DNA of 64,000 nt from Paenibacillus anaericanus (GTDB lineage: Bacteria; Bacillota; Bacilli; Paenibacillales; Paenibacillaceae), in contig NZ_RZNY01000003.1 in NCBI RefSeq assembly GCF_003994475.1, forward strand, positions 186,001-250,000, read 5' to 3'. A model generated the notes under the pieces. That model was given only the letters and a program-made list of their open reading frames with translations, made no database searches and was not told the origin of the DNA. Shown piece by piece: positions 19,414 through 28,043 of this stretch (position 1 is the first letter of the stretch; each line of letters begins with the position of its first letter). Position numbers and translations under genes: made by a program.

Positions 19414-21236
19414 TTTTTATCACCCAATTCGTATTTAGGAATCACACATTGAATAATGGTACCCTGTCCCGGCTGCGAGCAAATAAATAACCCAGATTTA
19501 CTACCATACTTAAATCTCAACCGATCAAACACGCTTCGTAGCCCCAATCCCCGACGCTCATGATTTGGATACGGCTCAATCAAGTCGTATTCTGGATCAT
19601 CTATATCCGCGTATTGAATGGAAGATAATTGCTCGCTCGTCATACCGATGCCATTATCCTCAATTCTCAGTAAGATCCTGTCTTCTTCCATGATACCCGT
19701 AACCTTGATCTTACCTATATAGTCGATGCCTTCAAAACCATGCTGAATACTATTCTCCACTAGCGGTTGAAGCGTGAGTTTGAGAAGAAGACAGTTCATC
19801 ATCTCATCAGGAATATCAATGTGATATTCAAATAATTCATCAAATCTGAACTTCTGAATTTCCAGATAACTCCGAAGATGTTCTACTTCCAGACTCAGTT
19901 TGATTTCTTCTTTGTCTTGAATACTAATACGCAGAATACTGGCAAGACGAAGCACCATCTCACTGACCTTACGTCCTTCATTCTGAACGGCCAGCACATT
20001 GATTGATTCTAACGTATTGAACAGAAAATGCGGTTTGATTTGCGCTTGCAGCACCCTCAGTTCGGCATTCGCTTTCTGAAGTTGCTCGCGCTTTACCTGA
20101 TGAAACAATTCATTGATTTTGTCCATCTGATTGTTAAATCCTTTTTGCAGCAGCAGTAGCTCGTCATCGCCCTTCTCATCCACTCTCGCGTTCAGATCAC
20201 CGTCCTCGACTTTACGCATAAAGCGCACGATTACGCCGATCGTCCCCGTTATCCGATTCATGAAGACTAGGTTAAAGAGCATCGCTGTCAGTACACAAAT
20301 ACAAATGATAGCAACAAACCATTTCGCAAACGTGGTCAGTTCTTTGGACAAGTAACTCCATGAAGTAACTGATACAAGACTCCAAGGATATTCCTTCAAA
20401 TTGTAAATCGAAATAATACTTTCTTCCCCGTTAAATTTCCCTTTGAAACTTTGATAGTCAGCACTAAACTTATAATCTGGTTTCATATAAGACTGAATTG
20501 ACTGCCCGTCCAGCTCGGATTGATAGTCATACAATATGAGCCCTTTGTCATTGACGAGCATAAACCGGGTATCACGCATATTACTTCCCAATTCCAAATT
20601 TTGAAATATCTTCTCGAATTCCCAGTCCTTAATCTGAACGACAAGAACTCCTACTCTGTGAAAGTTGCTAAGATCCTTAATTAGACGAATCTCCGTGAAT
20701 ACTTTATCTGATCCTGTCAGTTCCGGATATTCATGTGGAGCAATCCATTTCGGCATTCCTCTGAGGGACATCACCTCATTAAAGAGAGGGTGTTCCTTAA
20801 ATTTCTCATAAGGTAATGTTTGAAAGTTTTCTTTATTAAAAATTGAAATGACATTTGAATCCCCAACACCACCATTAACATTGTACAAAAATGCATAATC
20901 GATGGCTGGATGGTTGTACAGCAAGGAACGGAAATTCTTCTGGTTGGCATTGAGTTCAAGCTGAGTAGTCGCCGTCAGATTTTGCGAATCAGGATCCTTT
21001 GCAACAATTGCTGCCTGAAAGACACCCTTAGCAATCCCCGTGTCGGTCAAATTATCCATTTCATGAAATACGTTCTTGATACTGTAACTGATCGCTTTAA
21101 GCGAGTATTCAGCTTGTTGACTATGTCTCGACTCGATAGAGTTGAACGTCACGAAGAAGGTAATAATCCCAAGAACAAAGAGCGGGATAATCACGAGTGC
21201 GATAAAGGCAGTAAATAATTTGATTCGCAGATTCAT
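19410..21236 (-). CDS. Membrane sensor histidine kinase (YesM family)
   Basis: A 608-residue sensor. An N-terminal membrane helix (about 8-30) and a second near 290-315 bracket an extracellular Cache-type sensing region. A HAMP linker (about 320-375) follows, then the His_kinase domain with the phosphorylated His403 in QIKPHFLFN. The ATPase domain has LVENSIQHG, DNGIGM and RRGLGL. It sits directly after the second permease gene (63 bases) and overlaps the response regulator. The sensed ligand is presumably the sugar carried by this transporter or its binding protein complex. Confidence 0.93.
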   Translation of the reverse strand: MNLRIKLFTAFIALVIIPLFVLGIITFFVTFNSIESRHSQQAEYSLKAISYSIKNVFHEMDNLTDTGIAKGVFQAAIVAKDPDSQNLTATTQLELNANQKNFRSLLYNHPAIDYAFLYNVNGGVGDSNVISIFNKENFQTLPYEKFKEHPLFNEVMSLRGMPKWIAPHEYPELTGSDKVFTEIRLIKDLSNFHRVGVLVVQIKDWEFEKIFQNLELGSNMRDTRFMLVNDKGLILYDYQSELDGQSIQSYMKPDYKFSADYQSFKGKFNGEESIISIYNLKEYPWSLVSVTSWSYLSKELTTFAKWFVAIICICVLTAMLFNLVFMNRITGTIGVIVRFMRKVEDGDLNARVDEKGDDELLLLQKGFNNQMDKINELFHQVKREQLQKANAELRVLQAQIKPHFLFNTLESINVLAVQNEGRKVSEMVLRLASILRISIQDKEEIKLSLEVEHLRSYLEIQKFRFDELFEYHIDIPDEMMNCLLLKLTLQPLVENSIQHGFEGIDYIGKIKVTGIMEEDRILLRIEDNGIGMTSEQLSSIQYADIDDPEYDLIEPYPNHERRGLGLRSVFDRLRFKYGSKSGLFICSQPGQGTIIQCVIPKYELGDKN

Positions 21237-21299
21237 AGGCGCAGCTCCCTAATAGAATACTATGCGTATTCGAAAAGTAGAGACCCTATTCAATCTCTA

Positions 21300-22127
21300 T
21301 TATCCTTTTACGCTGCCCGCCGTTACCCCTTCGATAATCTTCTCTTGCAGAATCGCATAAATGATCATTACAGGAAGCACGCTGAAAACAATACCAGCTG
21401 ACATTTGGGCATAGTTGGTGTTATAAGCATCTCTAAAGCCGACCATACCTATTGGGAGTGTCTTTAATTCGTTGCTAGATATGAAATAGTTCGCTAGCAA
21501 GAATTCGTTCCAGTTCCCGAGAAAGTTTATAATGAATACGGTCACAATAGCAGGTACTGTAAGCGGTATTATAATTCTAGCAAATAACCCTGCTGGCCTC
21601 AACCCATCAATTACCGCCGCTTCCTCTATTTCCCCTGGAAGAGAACGCATAAACGCCGCAAGGATAATAACCGTGAACGGAATCGCATTTGCTATATATG
21701 GTAAGAACAGAGCCATACGCGTATCTAAAATGTTTAAGTTTCTCATAATCCCGTAAATCGGAAGGAGGAGAGAGTTATTCGGAATCAACATACCAACCAG
21801 AATTAATTGAAATATAATGGCACTCACTTTTTTGTAACGCATCCGTGTCACAGCAAATGCCAGCATCGCTGCTAATAAGATGGAAACACACGCGGCTACC
21901 ACACCAATATACAAACTGTTAAAGAAATAAGTGCTAATTTTGGCATTCACCCAAGCATTCACATAGTTATCAAACATAATGGAGCTAGGAAGTCCAAACG
22001 GATTGGATGCAATGGCTTGGTTATTCGATTTTACCGAAGAGAATAGAACGAACAAGAAAGGATATAGAATAATGAGCAGATAACCCATCAGAAAGATATG
22101 CGGTATTAATTTTTTGAGTGATCTCAT
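21300..22127 (-). CDS. Carbohydrate ABC transporter permease (MalG type)
   Basis: A 275-residue inner permease with six membrane segments. The cytoplasmic loop EEAAVIDGLRPAGLFARIIIPLTVP matches the EAA motif that docks on the ATPase (read in two parts). The ATG at 22127 overlaps the upstream permease stop codon by one base (TAATG). No ATPase gene is in the cluster, so a shared MsmX-like ATPase elsewhere is expected, as is usual for such systems in Firmicutes. Confidence 0.93.
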   Translation of the reverse strand: MRSLKKLIPHIFLMGYLLIILYPFLFVLFSSVKSNNQAIASNPFGLPSSIMFDNYVNAWVNAKISTYFFNSLYIGVVAACVSILLAAMLAFAVTRMRYKKVSAIIFQLILVGMLIPNNSLLLPIYGIMRNLNILDTRMALFLPYIANAIPFTVIILAAFMRSLPGEIEEAAVIDGLRPAGLFARIIIPLTVPAIVTVFIINFLGNWNEFLLANYFISSNELKTLPIGMVGFRDAYNTNYAQMSAGIVFSVLPVMIIYAILQEKIIEGVTAGSVKG

Positions 22128-23011
22128 TAGTATTCAATCCTTTCTGTACGTTTAGCAATCAAGACTTGATATAGTACCGTGATAATCATAGTGAATACAA
22201 AGATTAGTATAGCGATTGAGTTACCAAAGCCATGTCTAAAGCTTGTGATTGCATAACGGATCATATAAGTAGCCATAACATCCGTTGAACCAGCAGGTCC
22301 ACCTTTAGTCATAACGAGGATAATATCCGCCGCTTTCATTGCACCAGCTACTGACAACATGATTACTACAGAAACGATTGGCATAATGAGCGGAAGTGTA
22401 ATTTTGACGGCTCTTTGGAAGCCAGTCGCACCGTCAATCGCCGCCGCTTCATCCAACTCTTTCGGAATGGCAAGGATTGCTGCAAGTACCATAATGATAT
22501 AAAATCCTGTCCACTGCCAAGCATTCGTGATTAGGATCGAAATCATGGCCCACTTTTTATCAGATAACCAGTAGATCGGCTCAACTCCGAATACACCGAG
22601 CAACTCATTTAGAAGACCGAAATCCGGGTTATAGATAAAGCCCCATAATATACCGATTACTGCTGTTGACATAATGGAAGGCATAAAAACCGCTGTTTTG
22701 TAGAGGCCTTTTAGTCTCTTCACATTCGCAATAAGTAAGGAGAAGATTACGATAAGTGGAACCTGAACTAAACAAGAGAAGAAAATGAAATATACATTAT
22801 TTCGTACAGACTTCCAAAAGGCAATATCATTAAATGCTGTCACATAGTTGTCTAGTCCAATATAAGTCATGGTTTTTGATATACCATTCCAACTCGTCAA
22901 ACTATTATTAACCGCTGTAAAGATTGGGTAAATGAAGAACCCAAGAAATAAAATGAATGCCGGCAGTATAAATAGAATGTAGGTCAGAGGGCTTTTAAGT
23001 GCTTTATTCAT
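22127..23011 (-). CDS. Sugar ABC transporter permease (MalF/UgpA type)
   Basis: A 294-residue permease with six membrane segments. The EAA motif is DEAAAIDGATGFQRAVKIT. ATG 23011 (MNKALKSPLTYILF) is chosen because CGGAGG lies a few bases upstream; the longer frame would run through the intergenic hairpin into the binding-protein gene. It is separated from that gene by a hairpin that may lower its expression. With the MalG-type partner it forms the membrane channel. Confidence 0.92.
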   Translation of the reverse strand: MNKALKSPLTYILFILPAFILFLGFFIYPIFTAVNNSLTSWNGISKTMTYIGLDNYVTAFNDIAFWKSVRNNVYFIFFSCLVQVPLIVIFSLLIANVKRLKGLYKTAVFMPSIMSTAVIGILWGFIYNPDFGLLNELLGVFGVEPIYWLSDKKWAMISILITNAWQWTGFYIIMVLAAILAIPKELDEAAAIDGATGFQRAVKITLPLIMPIVSVVIMLSVAGAMKAADIILVMTKGGPAGSTDVMATYMIRYAITSFRHGFGNSIAILIFVFTMIITVLYQVLIAKRTERIEY

Positions 23012-23063
23012 GATAACCTCCGTAGTTTGTGCCTTGTAAAAAATGTAAAAGTTCTTTAATTTT

Positions 23064-23107
23064 AAAAAGGGCGCCCCCCACATGTTACGAGGCGGGCGAC
23101 ACCCTTT
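23064..23107 (-). terminator. Hairpin between binding-protein and permease genes
   Basis: The minus strand reads AAAGGG-TGT-CGCCC...GGGCG-CCCTTT followed by TTTTAAAATT. It sits 20 bases past the binding-protein stop codon. It is probably a partial terminator or message-stabilising stem that keeps the binding protein in excess over the permeases, a common arrangement. Confidence 0.65.
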
Positions 23108-23126
23108 CATAAAATAATTTAGATGA

Positions 23127-24509
23127 TTACTTAGTAGCGTTTGCCGCTTCTTGAGCCGCTTGCACATTTTCCAACATCTTAGCTGCATCGAACTCGCCGC
23201 CAATTACTTGTTGAATACCCATGCTTAGCGCAGTGTTAACTTCTGCTTGAACTAGAGCATCAAATGCAGGGAATGAAGTTCCGATTTCACTAACTGCTTT
23301 GAATATGTCTTGCATTAGAGCATCGTCAGAAGTAGCTTTCATTTGATCCAAGCTAATTTTCATAGCTGGTAGAACGCCGTCTTCTTTCAGACCACGAAGT
23401 TGCATTTCATCAGTCCACATGTTCTTGATGAACTCTGTTACAGCTTGCAGTTTACGAGGATCTTCAGCAACTGCACTGGAGAAACCATAACCATTGTTAG
23501 CATCTTGCATTACAATTATTGGATCGCCAGCATTTACTGGAGGCATATTGAAGTATCCGATTTTTCCAACCATGTCACCAGCTTGAGCAGGATCTCTGAA
23601 TACTGAGTTCGCCCATGATCCGTCCATCATCATGATAGCTTCGCCTGTAATAACTTGGTTTCTCATGTCAGCGTACTCAAATCCAAGTTCACCTTTTTTG
23701 TAATAACCTTTTTCAACCCATTCTTCATGTTTAGCAACTGCTTTCACTACGTTCGGATCAGTCCATTTAGTAGCGCCTGTTTTGAATCCGTAAGTGATGT
23801 CAGCTCCTGCATAGTATGACCACAGGTTGTTCGTAGTCATCAAAGGAATCCAAGCATCTTTAGATGATTGTGCGAAAGGAATTTTGCCGTCCGCTTTGAT
23901 TGCTTCTGCAACTTGCTCAAGTTCAGCAATTGTTGTAGGAACTTTAAGTCCTTTTTGTTCGAAATATTCTTTATTGTAGAAATATCCTTCAATCGAACCA
24001 CCGATAGGAAGACCGTAAATTTTATCTTCGTAAGTAAATGGAGCCAAAGTATTGAATTTTTCCTTGATGCCCAGATCATTCAAGATCGAAGTCAGATCCA
24101 GCATCAAACCTTCTTTTGCGTATAGAGCAGCATCTGGGCTACCGAATACGTCAAACACTTCTGGTGGTTTACCCGCAGCCATTTCGCCTCTCAGCTTTTC
24201 TTTACGGTTAACTTCAGAATCTACAGCATCAAGCTTAATTTTCAGGCCAGGAACTGCTGCTTCTGTTTGCTTAACTACATCTTCTAGCATAGCTAGACGG
24301 AATTTCTTAGCTTCCCCTACTTGAGTGTGACGAATTGTGATTTCGAACGGTTCATCGTTCACCTTCACCTCGGCAGCGTTATTTGTCTTAGCTGGTTCCG
24401 TAGTGGGAGCGCTTTCTTTTTCTGTGTTATTGTTCTTTCCACAACCTGTGACTACTGCCGATGCTACGAATATCAAAGACATTAATAGCAGCAAACTTTT
24501 TTTCTTCAT
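23127..24509 (-). CDS. Extracellular sugar-binding lipoprotein
   Basis: A 460-residue solute-binding protein of ABC family 1. A lipoprotein signal ends VVTGC with Cys at about 23, followed by a polar, acidic linker (about 25-50). The mature protein contains typical segments such as GKPPEVFDVFGSPDA and GEAIMMMDGSWANS. It captures a sugar outside the membrane for the two permeases downstream. It is the first gene of the operon, with a good promoter and a cre-like site in front. The exact sugar is unknown; NagZ in the operon hints at an N-acetylglucosamine oligomer. Confidence 0.92.
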   Translation of the reverse strand: MKKKSLLLLMSLIFVASAVVTGCGKNNNTEKESAPTTEPAKTNNAAEVKVNDEPFEITIRHTQVGEAKKFRLAMLEDVVKQTEAAVPGLKIKLDAVDSEVNRKEKLRGEMAAGKPPEVFDVFGSPDAALYAKEGLMLDLTSILNDLGIKEKFNTLAPFTYEDKIYGLPIGGSIEGYFYNKEYFEQKGLKVPTTIAELEQVAEAIKADGKIPFAQSSKDAWIPLMTTNNLWSYYAGADITYGFKTGATKWTDPNVVKAVAKHEEWVEKGYYKKGELGFEYADMRNQVITGEAIMMMDGSWANSVFRDPAQAGDMVGKIGYFNMPPVNAGDPIIVMQDANNGYGFSSAVAEDPRKLQAVTEFIKNMWTDEMQLRGLKEDGVLPAMKISLDQMKATSDDALMQDIFKAVSEIGTSFPAFDALVQAEVNTALSMGIQQVIGGEFDAAKMLENVQAAQEAANATK

Positions 24510-24551
24510 GTTTCTATGACCCTCCTCAAGATTGGTTTGTGTTACATCTTT

Positions 24552-24580
24552 ATTATAGAAAGCGCCTTCAATTTTGGTAA
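24552..24580 (-). promoter_or_regulatory. Promoter of the sugar-uptake operon
   Basis: On the minus strand TTACCA (24580-24575) and a perfect TATAAT (24557-24552) are 17 bases apart, about 45 bases upstream of the binding-protein ATG. Confidence 0.65.
24557..24570 (-). promoter_or_regulatory. cre-like site inside the operon promoter
   Basis: TGAAGGCGCTTTCT matches 12 of 14 positions of the catabolite response element TGWAANCGNTNWCA. It lies between the -35 and -10 boxes, where CcpA would repress when glucose is present. Confidence 0.5.
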
Positions 24581-24629
24581 GGAGGACATATTTCTATTAT
24601 AGGGATAATATCATCTAGTATGTAAAATG

Positions 24630-24672
24630 AAAACGGTTAAACCCCACAACTCGTGTTAGGTTTAACCGTTTT
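24630..24672 (-). terminator. Terminator after pflA
   Basis: The perfect arms AAAACGGTTAAACC and GGTTTAACCGTTTT flank a 15-base loop, about 45 bases past the pflA stop codon. The palindrome is symmetrical and could work in both directions. Confidence 0.8.
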
Positions 24673-24717
24673 GGTTAATTTTTTCAGTTATTTCTGTAAA
24701 CTTTCATGACATGTATA

Positions 24718-25461
24718 TTACTTCGTTGCAGCAACTACCTGCTGCCGCCCCTCTTCAATCAAGCGATTTGCCCGTTCAATTTCGTCAGAAGTAGGTGATG
24801 GAACACCCTCCAACTCATATTCCCAACCGAGCTCTTGCCATTTGAATACACCCATTTGATGATATGGAAGAATTTCAAACTTCTCCACTGCATTCAGGCC
24901 ACCAATGAATCTACCCAATTTCAACAAATCTTGCTCATCGTCATGAATACCAGGGACATAAACGTGGCGGATCCACATATTACGATTATGATCAGATAAC
25001 CACTTTGCCATATTCAGCATTCGTTCGTTTGATTTACCTGTCAACTTAATATGCTTCTCATCGTCAATATGCTTCAAATCAAGCATAACCAAATCAGTGA
25101 CATCAAGAAGTTCGCGAATTTTATCCCCTTCATTATAACCGTTGGTATCCAAAGTCGTATGAAGGTTCCAACGTTTCTTCACTTCTCGAAATAACTCCGT
25201 AACAAACGGGGCCTGTAGTGTCGCTTCCCCGCCGGATACAGTTAACCCACCGCCTGATGAACGGTAATAGCTCAGATAAGGTTCGATTTCAGATAGAACC
25301 TCTTCCAAAGTCATCTCTTTACCGTCCGTCAGACTCCAGGTATCAGGATTATGGCAATACTGACATTTCAGCAGGCAGCCCTGCATAAAGAGCACGAAAC
25401 GTATACCGGGGCCATCAACCGTTCCGAAAGTTTCCAATGAATGTATTCGACCTTTTAGCAT
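24718..25461 (-). CDS. pflA: Pyruvate formate-lyase activating enzyme
   Basis: A 247-residue radical SAM enzyme that installs the glycyl radical on pyruvate formate-lyase. The iron-sulfur motif is CLLKCQYC near residue 30, and the SAM-binding glycine region is GGGLTVSGGEATLQ. The ATG is supported by GGAGAG upstream and by alignment at MLKGRIHSLETFGTVDGPG. It lies 60 bases after pflB on the same strand and is almost certainly co-transcribed with it. It is active only without oxygen, which fits the FNR-type control seen upstream. Confidence 0.96.
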   Translation of the reverse strand: MLKGRIHSLETFGTVDGPGIRFVLFMQGCLLKCQYCHNPDTWSLTDGKEMTLEEVLSEIEPYLSYYRSSGGGLTVSGGEATLQAPFVTELFREVKKRWNLHTTLDTNGYNEGDKIRELLDVTDLVMLDLKHIDDEKHIKLTGKSNERMLNMAKWLSDHNRNMWIRHVYVPGIHDDEQDLLKLGRFIGGLNAVEKFEILPYHQMGVFKWQELGWEYELEGVPSPTSDEIERANRLIEEGRQQVVAATK

Positions 25462-25521
25462 CTTTCGTCACTCTCCATTCGGCTACTCAGTATAAATTGC
25501 TACATTTAACTGGTAAAGGAA

Positions 25522-27783
25522 TTACATCGAACCATGGAAGGTCCGGTTAATTACATCAAGCTGTTGCTCACGTGTCAATTTGATAAAGTTAACTGCATAA
25601 CCCGACACGCGAATTGTAAGCTGTGGATAGTTCTCTGGATGATCCATAGCATCCATCAATTGCTCACGATCAAACACGTTTACGTTCAAGTGATGTGCAT
25701 CACTACCGAAATAACCATCCAACATTGATACGAGATTAGATTTACGTGTTTCTTCTTCTTTACCCAATGCCTTAGGTACGATTGAGAAGGTATTAGAAAT
25801 ACCATCCAAACTATGTTCATACGGCAGTTTAGCAACAGAACTCAAGGAAGCGAGTGCACCTTTCTTATCGCGACCATGCATCGGATTGGCACCTGGAGCA
25901 AATGGTTCGCCTGCTTTACGTCCATCCGGTGTAGTTCCTGTTTTCTTACCGTAAACGACATTAGATGTGATTGTCAACACAGATTGAGTCGGCAATGCGT
26001 TACGATATGCTTTATGTTTGCGAATCATGCCCATGAATGACTCTACCAATTCAACGGCAATTTGGTCAACCATATCGTCGTTGTTACCGTAGCAAGGGAA
26101 ATCTCCTTCAATTTCAAAGTCGATTGCAATGCCATCTTCATTACGGATAGGTTTTACTTTAGCATATTTGATAGCACTTAAGGAGTCAGCCGCTACAGAC
26201 AAGCCAGCGATTCCGCATGCCATCGTACGGAGAATATCGCGATCATGCAGCGCCATTTCGATCCGTTCGTAGGAATATTTATCGTGCATGTAATGGATAA
26301 CGTTAAGTGTATTCATATACAGTTTAGCAAGCCATTCCATCATCGGTTTGAAACGTTTCATGACTTCATCGTATGTCAAGTATTCAGAAGTGATAGCCGG
26401 AAGTTCAGGACCAACTTGTGCACCAGACTTCTCGTCTTTACCACCGTTAATTGCATACAACAAAGCTTTAGCCAAGTTCGCACGAGCACCAAAGAATTGC
26501 ATTTGTTTACCGATTTCCATCGCGGATACGCAGCAAGCAATACCGTAGTCATCGCCATAGATCGGACGCATCAAATCATCGTTCTCGTATTGGATCGAAC
26601 TTGTTTCGATTGATACTTTTGCACAGTATTTCTTGAAGCCCTCAGGTAATTTTTCAGACCAGAGTACAGTCAAGTTTGGTTCCGGTGCAGGTCCCAAGTT
26701 ATATAAAGTATGCAAGAAACGGAAGCTGTTCTTCGTTACACGAGTCGCGCCAGATACGGACATACCACCTAGTGATTCTGTTACCCAAGTAGGGTCACCA
26801 CTGAATAGATCATTATAATCAGGAGTACGCAGGAATTTGACGATACGTAGTTTCATAACGAAATGGTCAACTAGCTCTTGAGCTTGTTCTTCTGTCATTG
26901 TGCCTTCAGCTAGATCACGTTCAATATAAGCATCAAGGAATGAAGATACGCGTCCTAGTGACATTGCCGCACCGTTTTGTTCTTTGATTGCTGCTAGGTA
27001 TCCAAAATATACCCATTGGAATGCTTCTTTAGCTGTATTAGCTGGCTTGGAAATATCAAATCCATGTGCTGCTGCCATTTGTTTCAATTCGCCAAATGCG
27101 CGAATTTGCTCAGATAATTCTTCGCGAAGACGGATAACATCTTCATCGATTACATCAACCTCAAGATTGTTGAGGTCTTGTTTTTTTTGTGCGATAAGGA
27201 AATCCACACCGTAAAGTGCTAAGCGACGATAGTCACCGATAATCCGTCCACGTCCATATGCGTCTGGAAGACCTGTGATAATACCTGCTTTACGAGCGGC
27301 TCTCATTTCTGAAGTATATGCATCAAATACGCCTTGGTTATGCGTTTTGCGGATATTCGTAAACATGTCTACGATGTCTTTTGGAAGCTCAAAGCCATAA
27401 GCTTTACAAGCATCGATCATCATTTTAATGCCGCCAAATGGTTGAATTGAACGTTTGAAAGGAGCATCCGTTTGAACACCTACAACTTGTTCCTTATCTT
27501 TGTCCAAGTAACCTGGAGCATGTGAGACAATCGTTGATGGTGTGTTAACATCTACATCAAGTACCCCACCAGCATCGCGTTCTTTCTTAGTTAGATCGGA
27601 AACAATCTCCCACAAAGCTTTAGTATTCTCAGTTGCGCCTTGCAAGAAAGATTCGTCACCAGTATAAGAAGCAATGTTACCCTCGATAAAATCGTGGACA
27701 TTGACTTCCTTCATCCATTTGCCTTTCTTAAAACCTCTCCAACCCGACTGTACTTCCTTTACTTCTCTTTCAATCACCGACAT
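25522..27783 (-). CDS. pflB: Formate C-acetyltransferase (pyruvate formate-lyase)
   Basis: A 753-residue glycyl-radical enzyme that converts pyruvate and CoA to acetyl-CoA and formate in anaerobic fermentation. The active-site cysteines are Cys417-Cys418 in GIACCVS, and the radical glycine is Gly728 in RVSGYAV near the C terminus. ATG 27783 (MSVIERE) is used, with GGAGG seven bases upstream; the earlier ATG overlaps that ribosome site. A perfect FNR-type palindrome lies about 80 bases upstream. With adhE next to it, acetyl-CoA can be reduced to ethanol, regenerating NAD. Confidence 0.97.
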   Translation of the reverse strand: MSVIEREVKEVQSGWRGFKKGKWMKEVNVHDFIEGNIASYTGDESFLQGATENTKALWEIVSDLTKKERDAGGVLDVDVNTPSTIVSHAPGYLDKDKEQVVGVQTDAPFKRSIQPFGGIKMMIDACKAYGFELPKDIVDMFTNIRKTHNQGVFDAYTSEMRAARKAGIITGLPDAYGRGRIIGDYRRLALYGVDFLIAQKKQDLNNLEVDVIDEDVIRLREELSEQIRAFGELKQMAAAHGFDISKPANTAKEAFQWVYFGYLAAIKEQNGAAMSLGRVSSFLDAYIERDLAEGTMTEEQAQELVDHFVMKLRIVKFLRTPDYNDLFSGDPTWVTESLGGMSVSGATRVTKNSFRFLHTLYNLGPAPEPNLTVLWSEKLPEGFKKYCAKVSIETSSIQYENDDLMRPIYGDDYGIACCVSAMEIGKQMQFFGARANLAKALLYAINGGKDEKSGAQVGPELPAITSEYLTYDEVMKRFKPMMEWLAKLYMNTLNVIHYMHDKYSYERIEMALHDRDILRTMACGIAGLSVAADSLSAIKYAKVKPIRNEDGIAIDFEIEGDFPCYGNNDDMVDQIAVELVESFMGMIRKHKAYRNALPTQSVLTITSNVVYGKKTGTTPDGRKAGEPFAPGANPMHGRDKKGALASLSSVAKLPYEHSLDGISNTFSIVPKALGKEEETRKSNLVSMLDGYFGSDAHHLNVNVFDREQLMDAMDHPENYPQLTIRVSGYAVNFIKLTREQQLDVINRTFHGSM

Positions 27784-27860
27784 CTGTATTCCCTCCATTT
27801 ATATAGTTTGGAGTACGCGGTTTGAAGGATATTTTTCCGCGCCTCATGATTCCTTTAATT

Positions 27861-27876
27861 TGTGATAAATTTCACA
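27861..27876 (-). promoter_or_regulatory. FNR box upstream of pflB
   Basis: TGTGATAAATTTCACA is a perfect match to TGTGA-N6-TCACA. It is centred 85 bases before the pflB start codon. I could not place a convincing -10 box at the usual activator spacing, so the way it acts on the promoter is open. Confidence 0.75.
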
Positions 27877-27986
27877 TTTCGGACACTGATAAGATAATAA
27901 TCTTTGATAATAACATCTCAAATGCCCTATCACTTTGTAAGGAATCATTTATGCTATTATCATATAACAATTACCATAAAAGCATT

Positions 27987-28021
27987 GTGACAAATATCAC
28001 TCTTCGAGTGATATTTGTCAC
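27987..28021. repeat. 35-bp perfect inverted repeat built of two FNR-like sites
   Basis: GTGACAAATATCACT and its exact complement AGTGATATTTGTCAC flank a CTTCG loop. Each arm is itself a TGTGA/AGTGA-N6-TCACT palindrome. A seven-T run follows on the plus strand, the wrong side for adhE and pflB. On the minus strand it stands just after the adhE stop codon with a poor T tract. Confidence 0.8.
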
Positions 28022-28043
28022 TTTTTTTGAACTATTTGTTCAC

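Noticed and set aside
22127-23203. A longer version of the MalF-type permease overlapping the binding-protein gene
   Set aside because: The extra 64 residues cross an intergenic hairpin and are not membrane-like. ATG 23011 has a good ribosome site.
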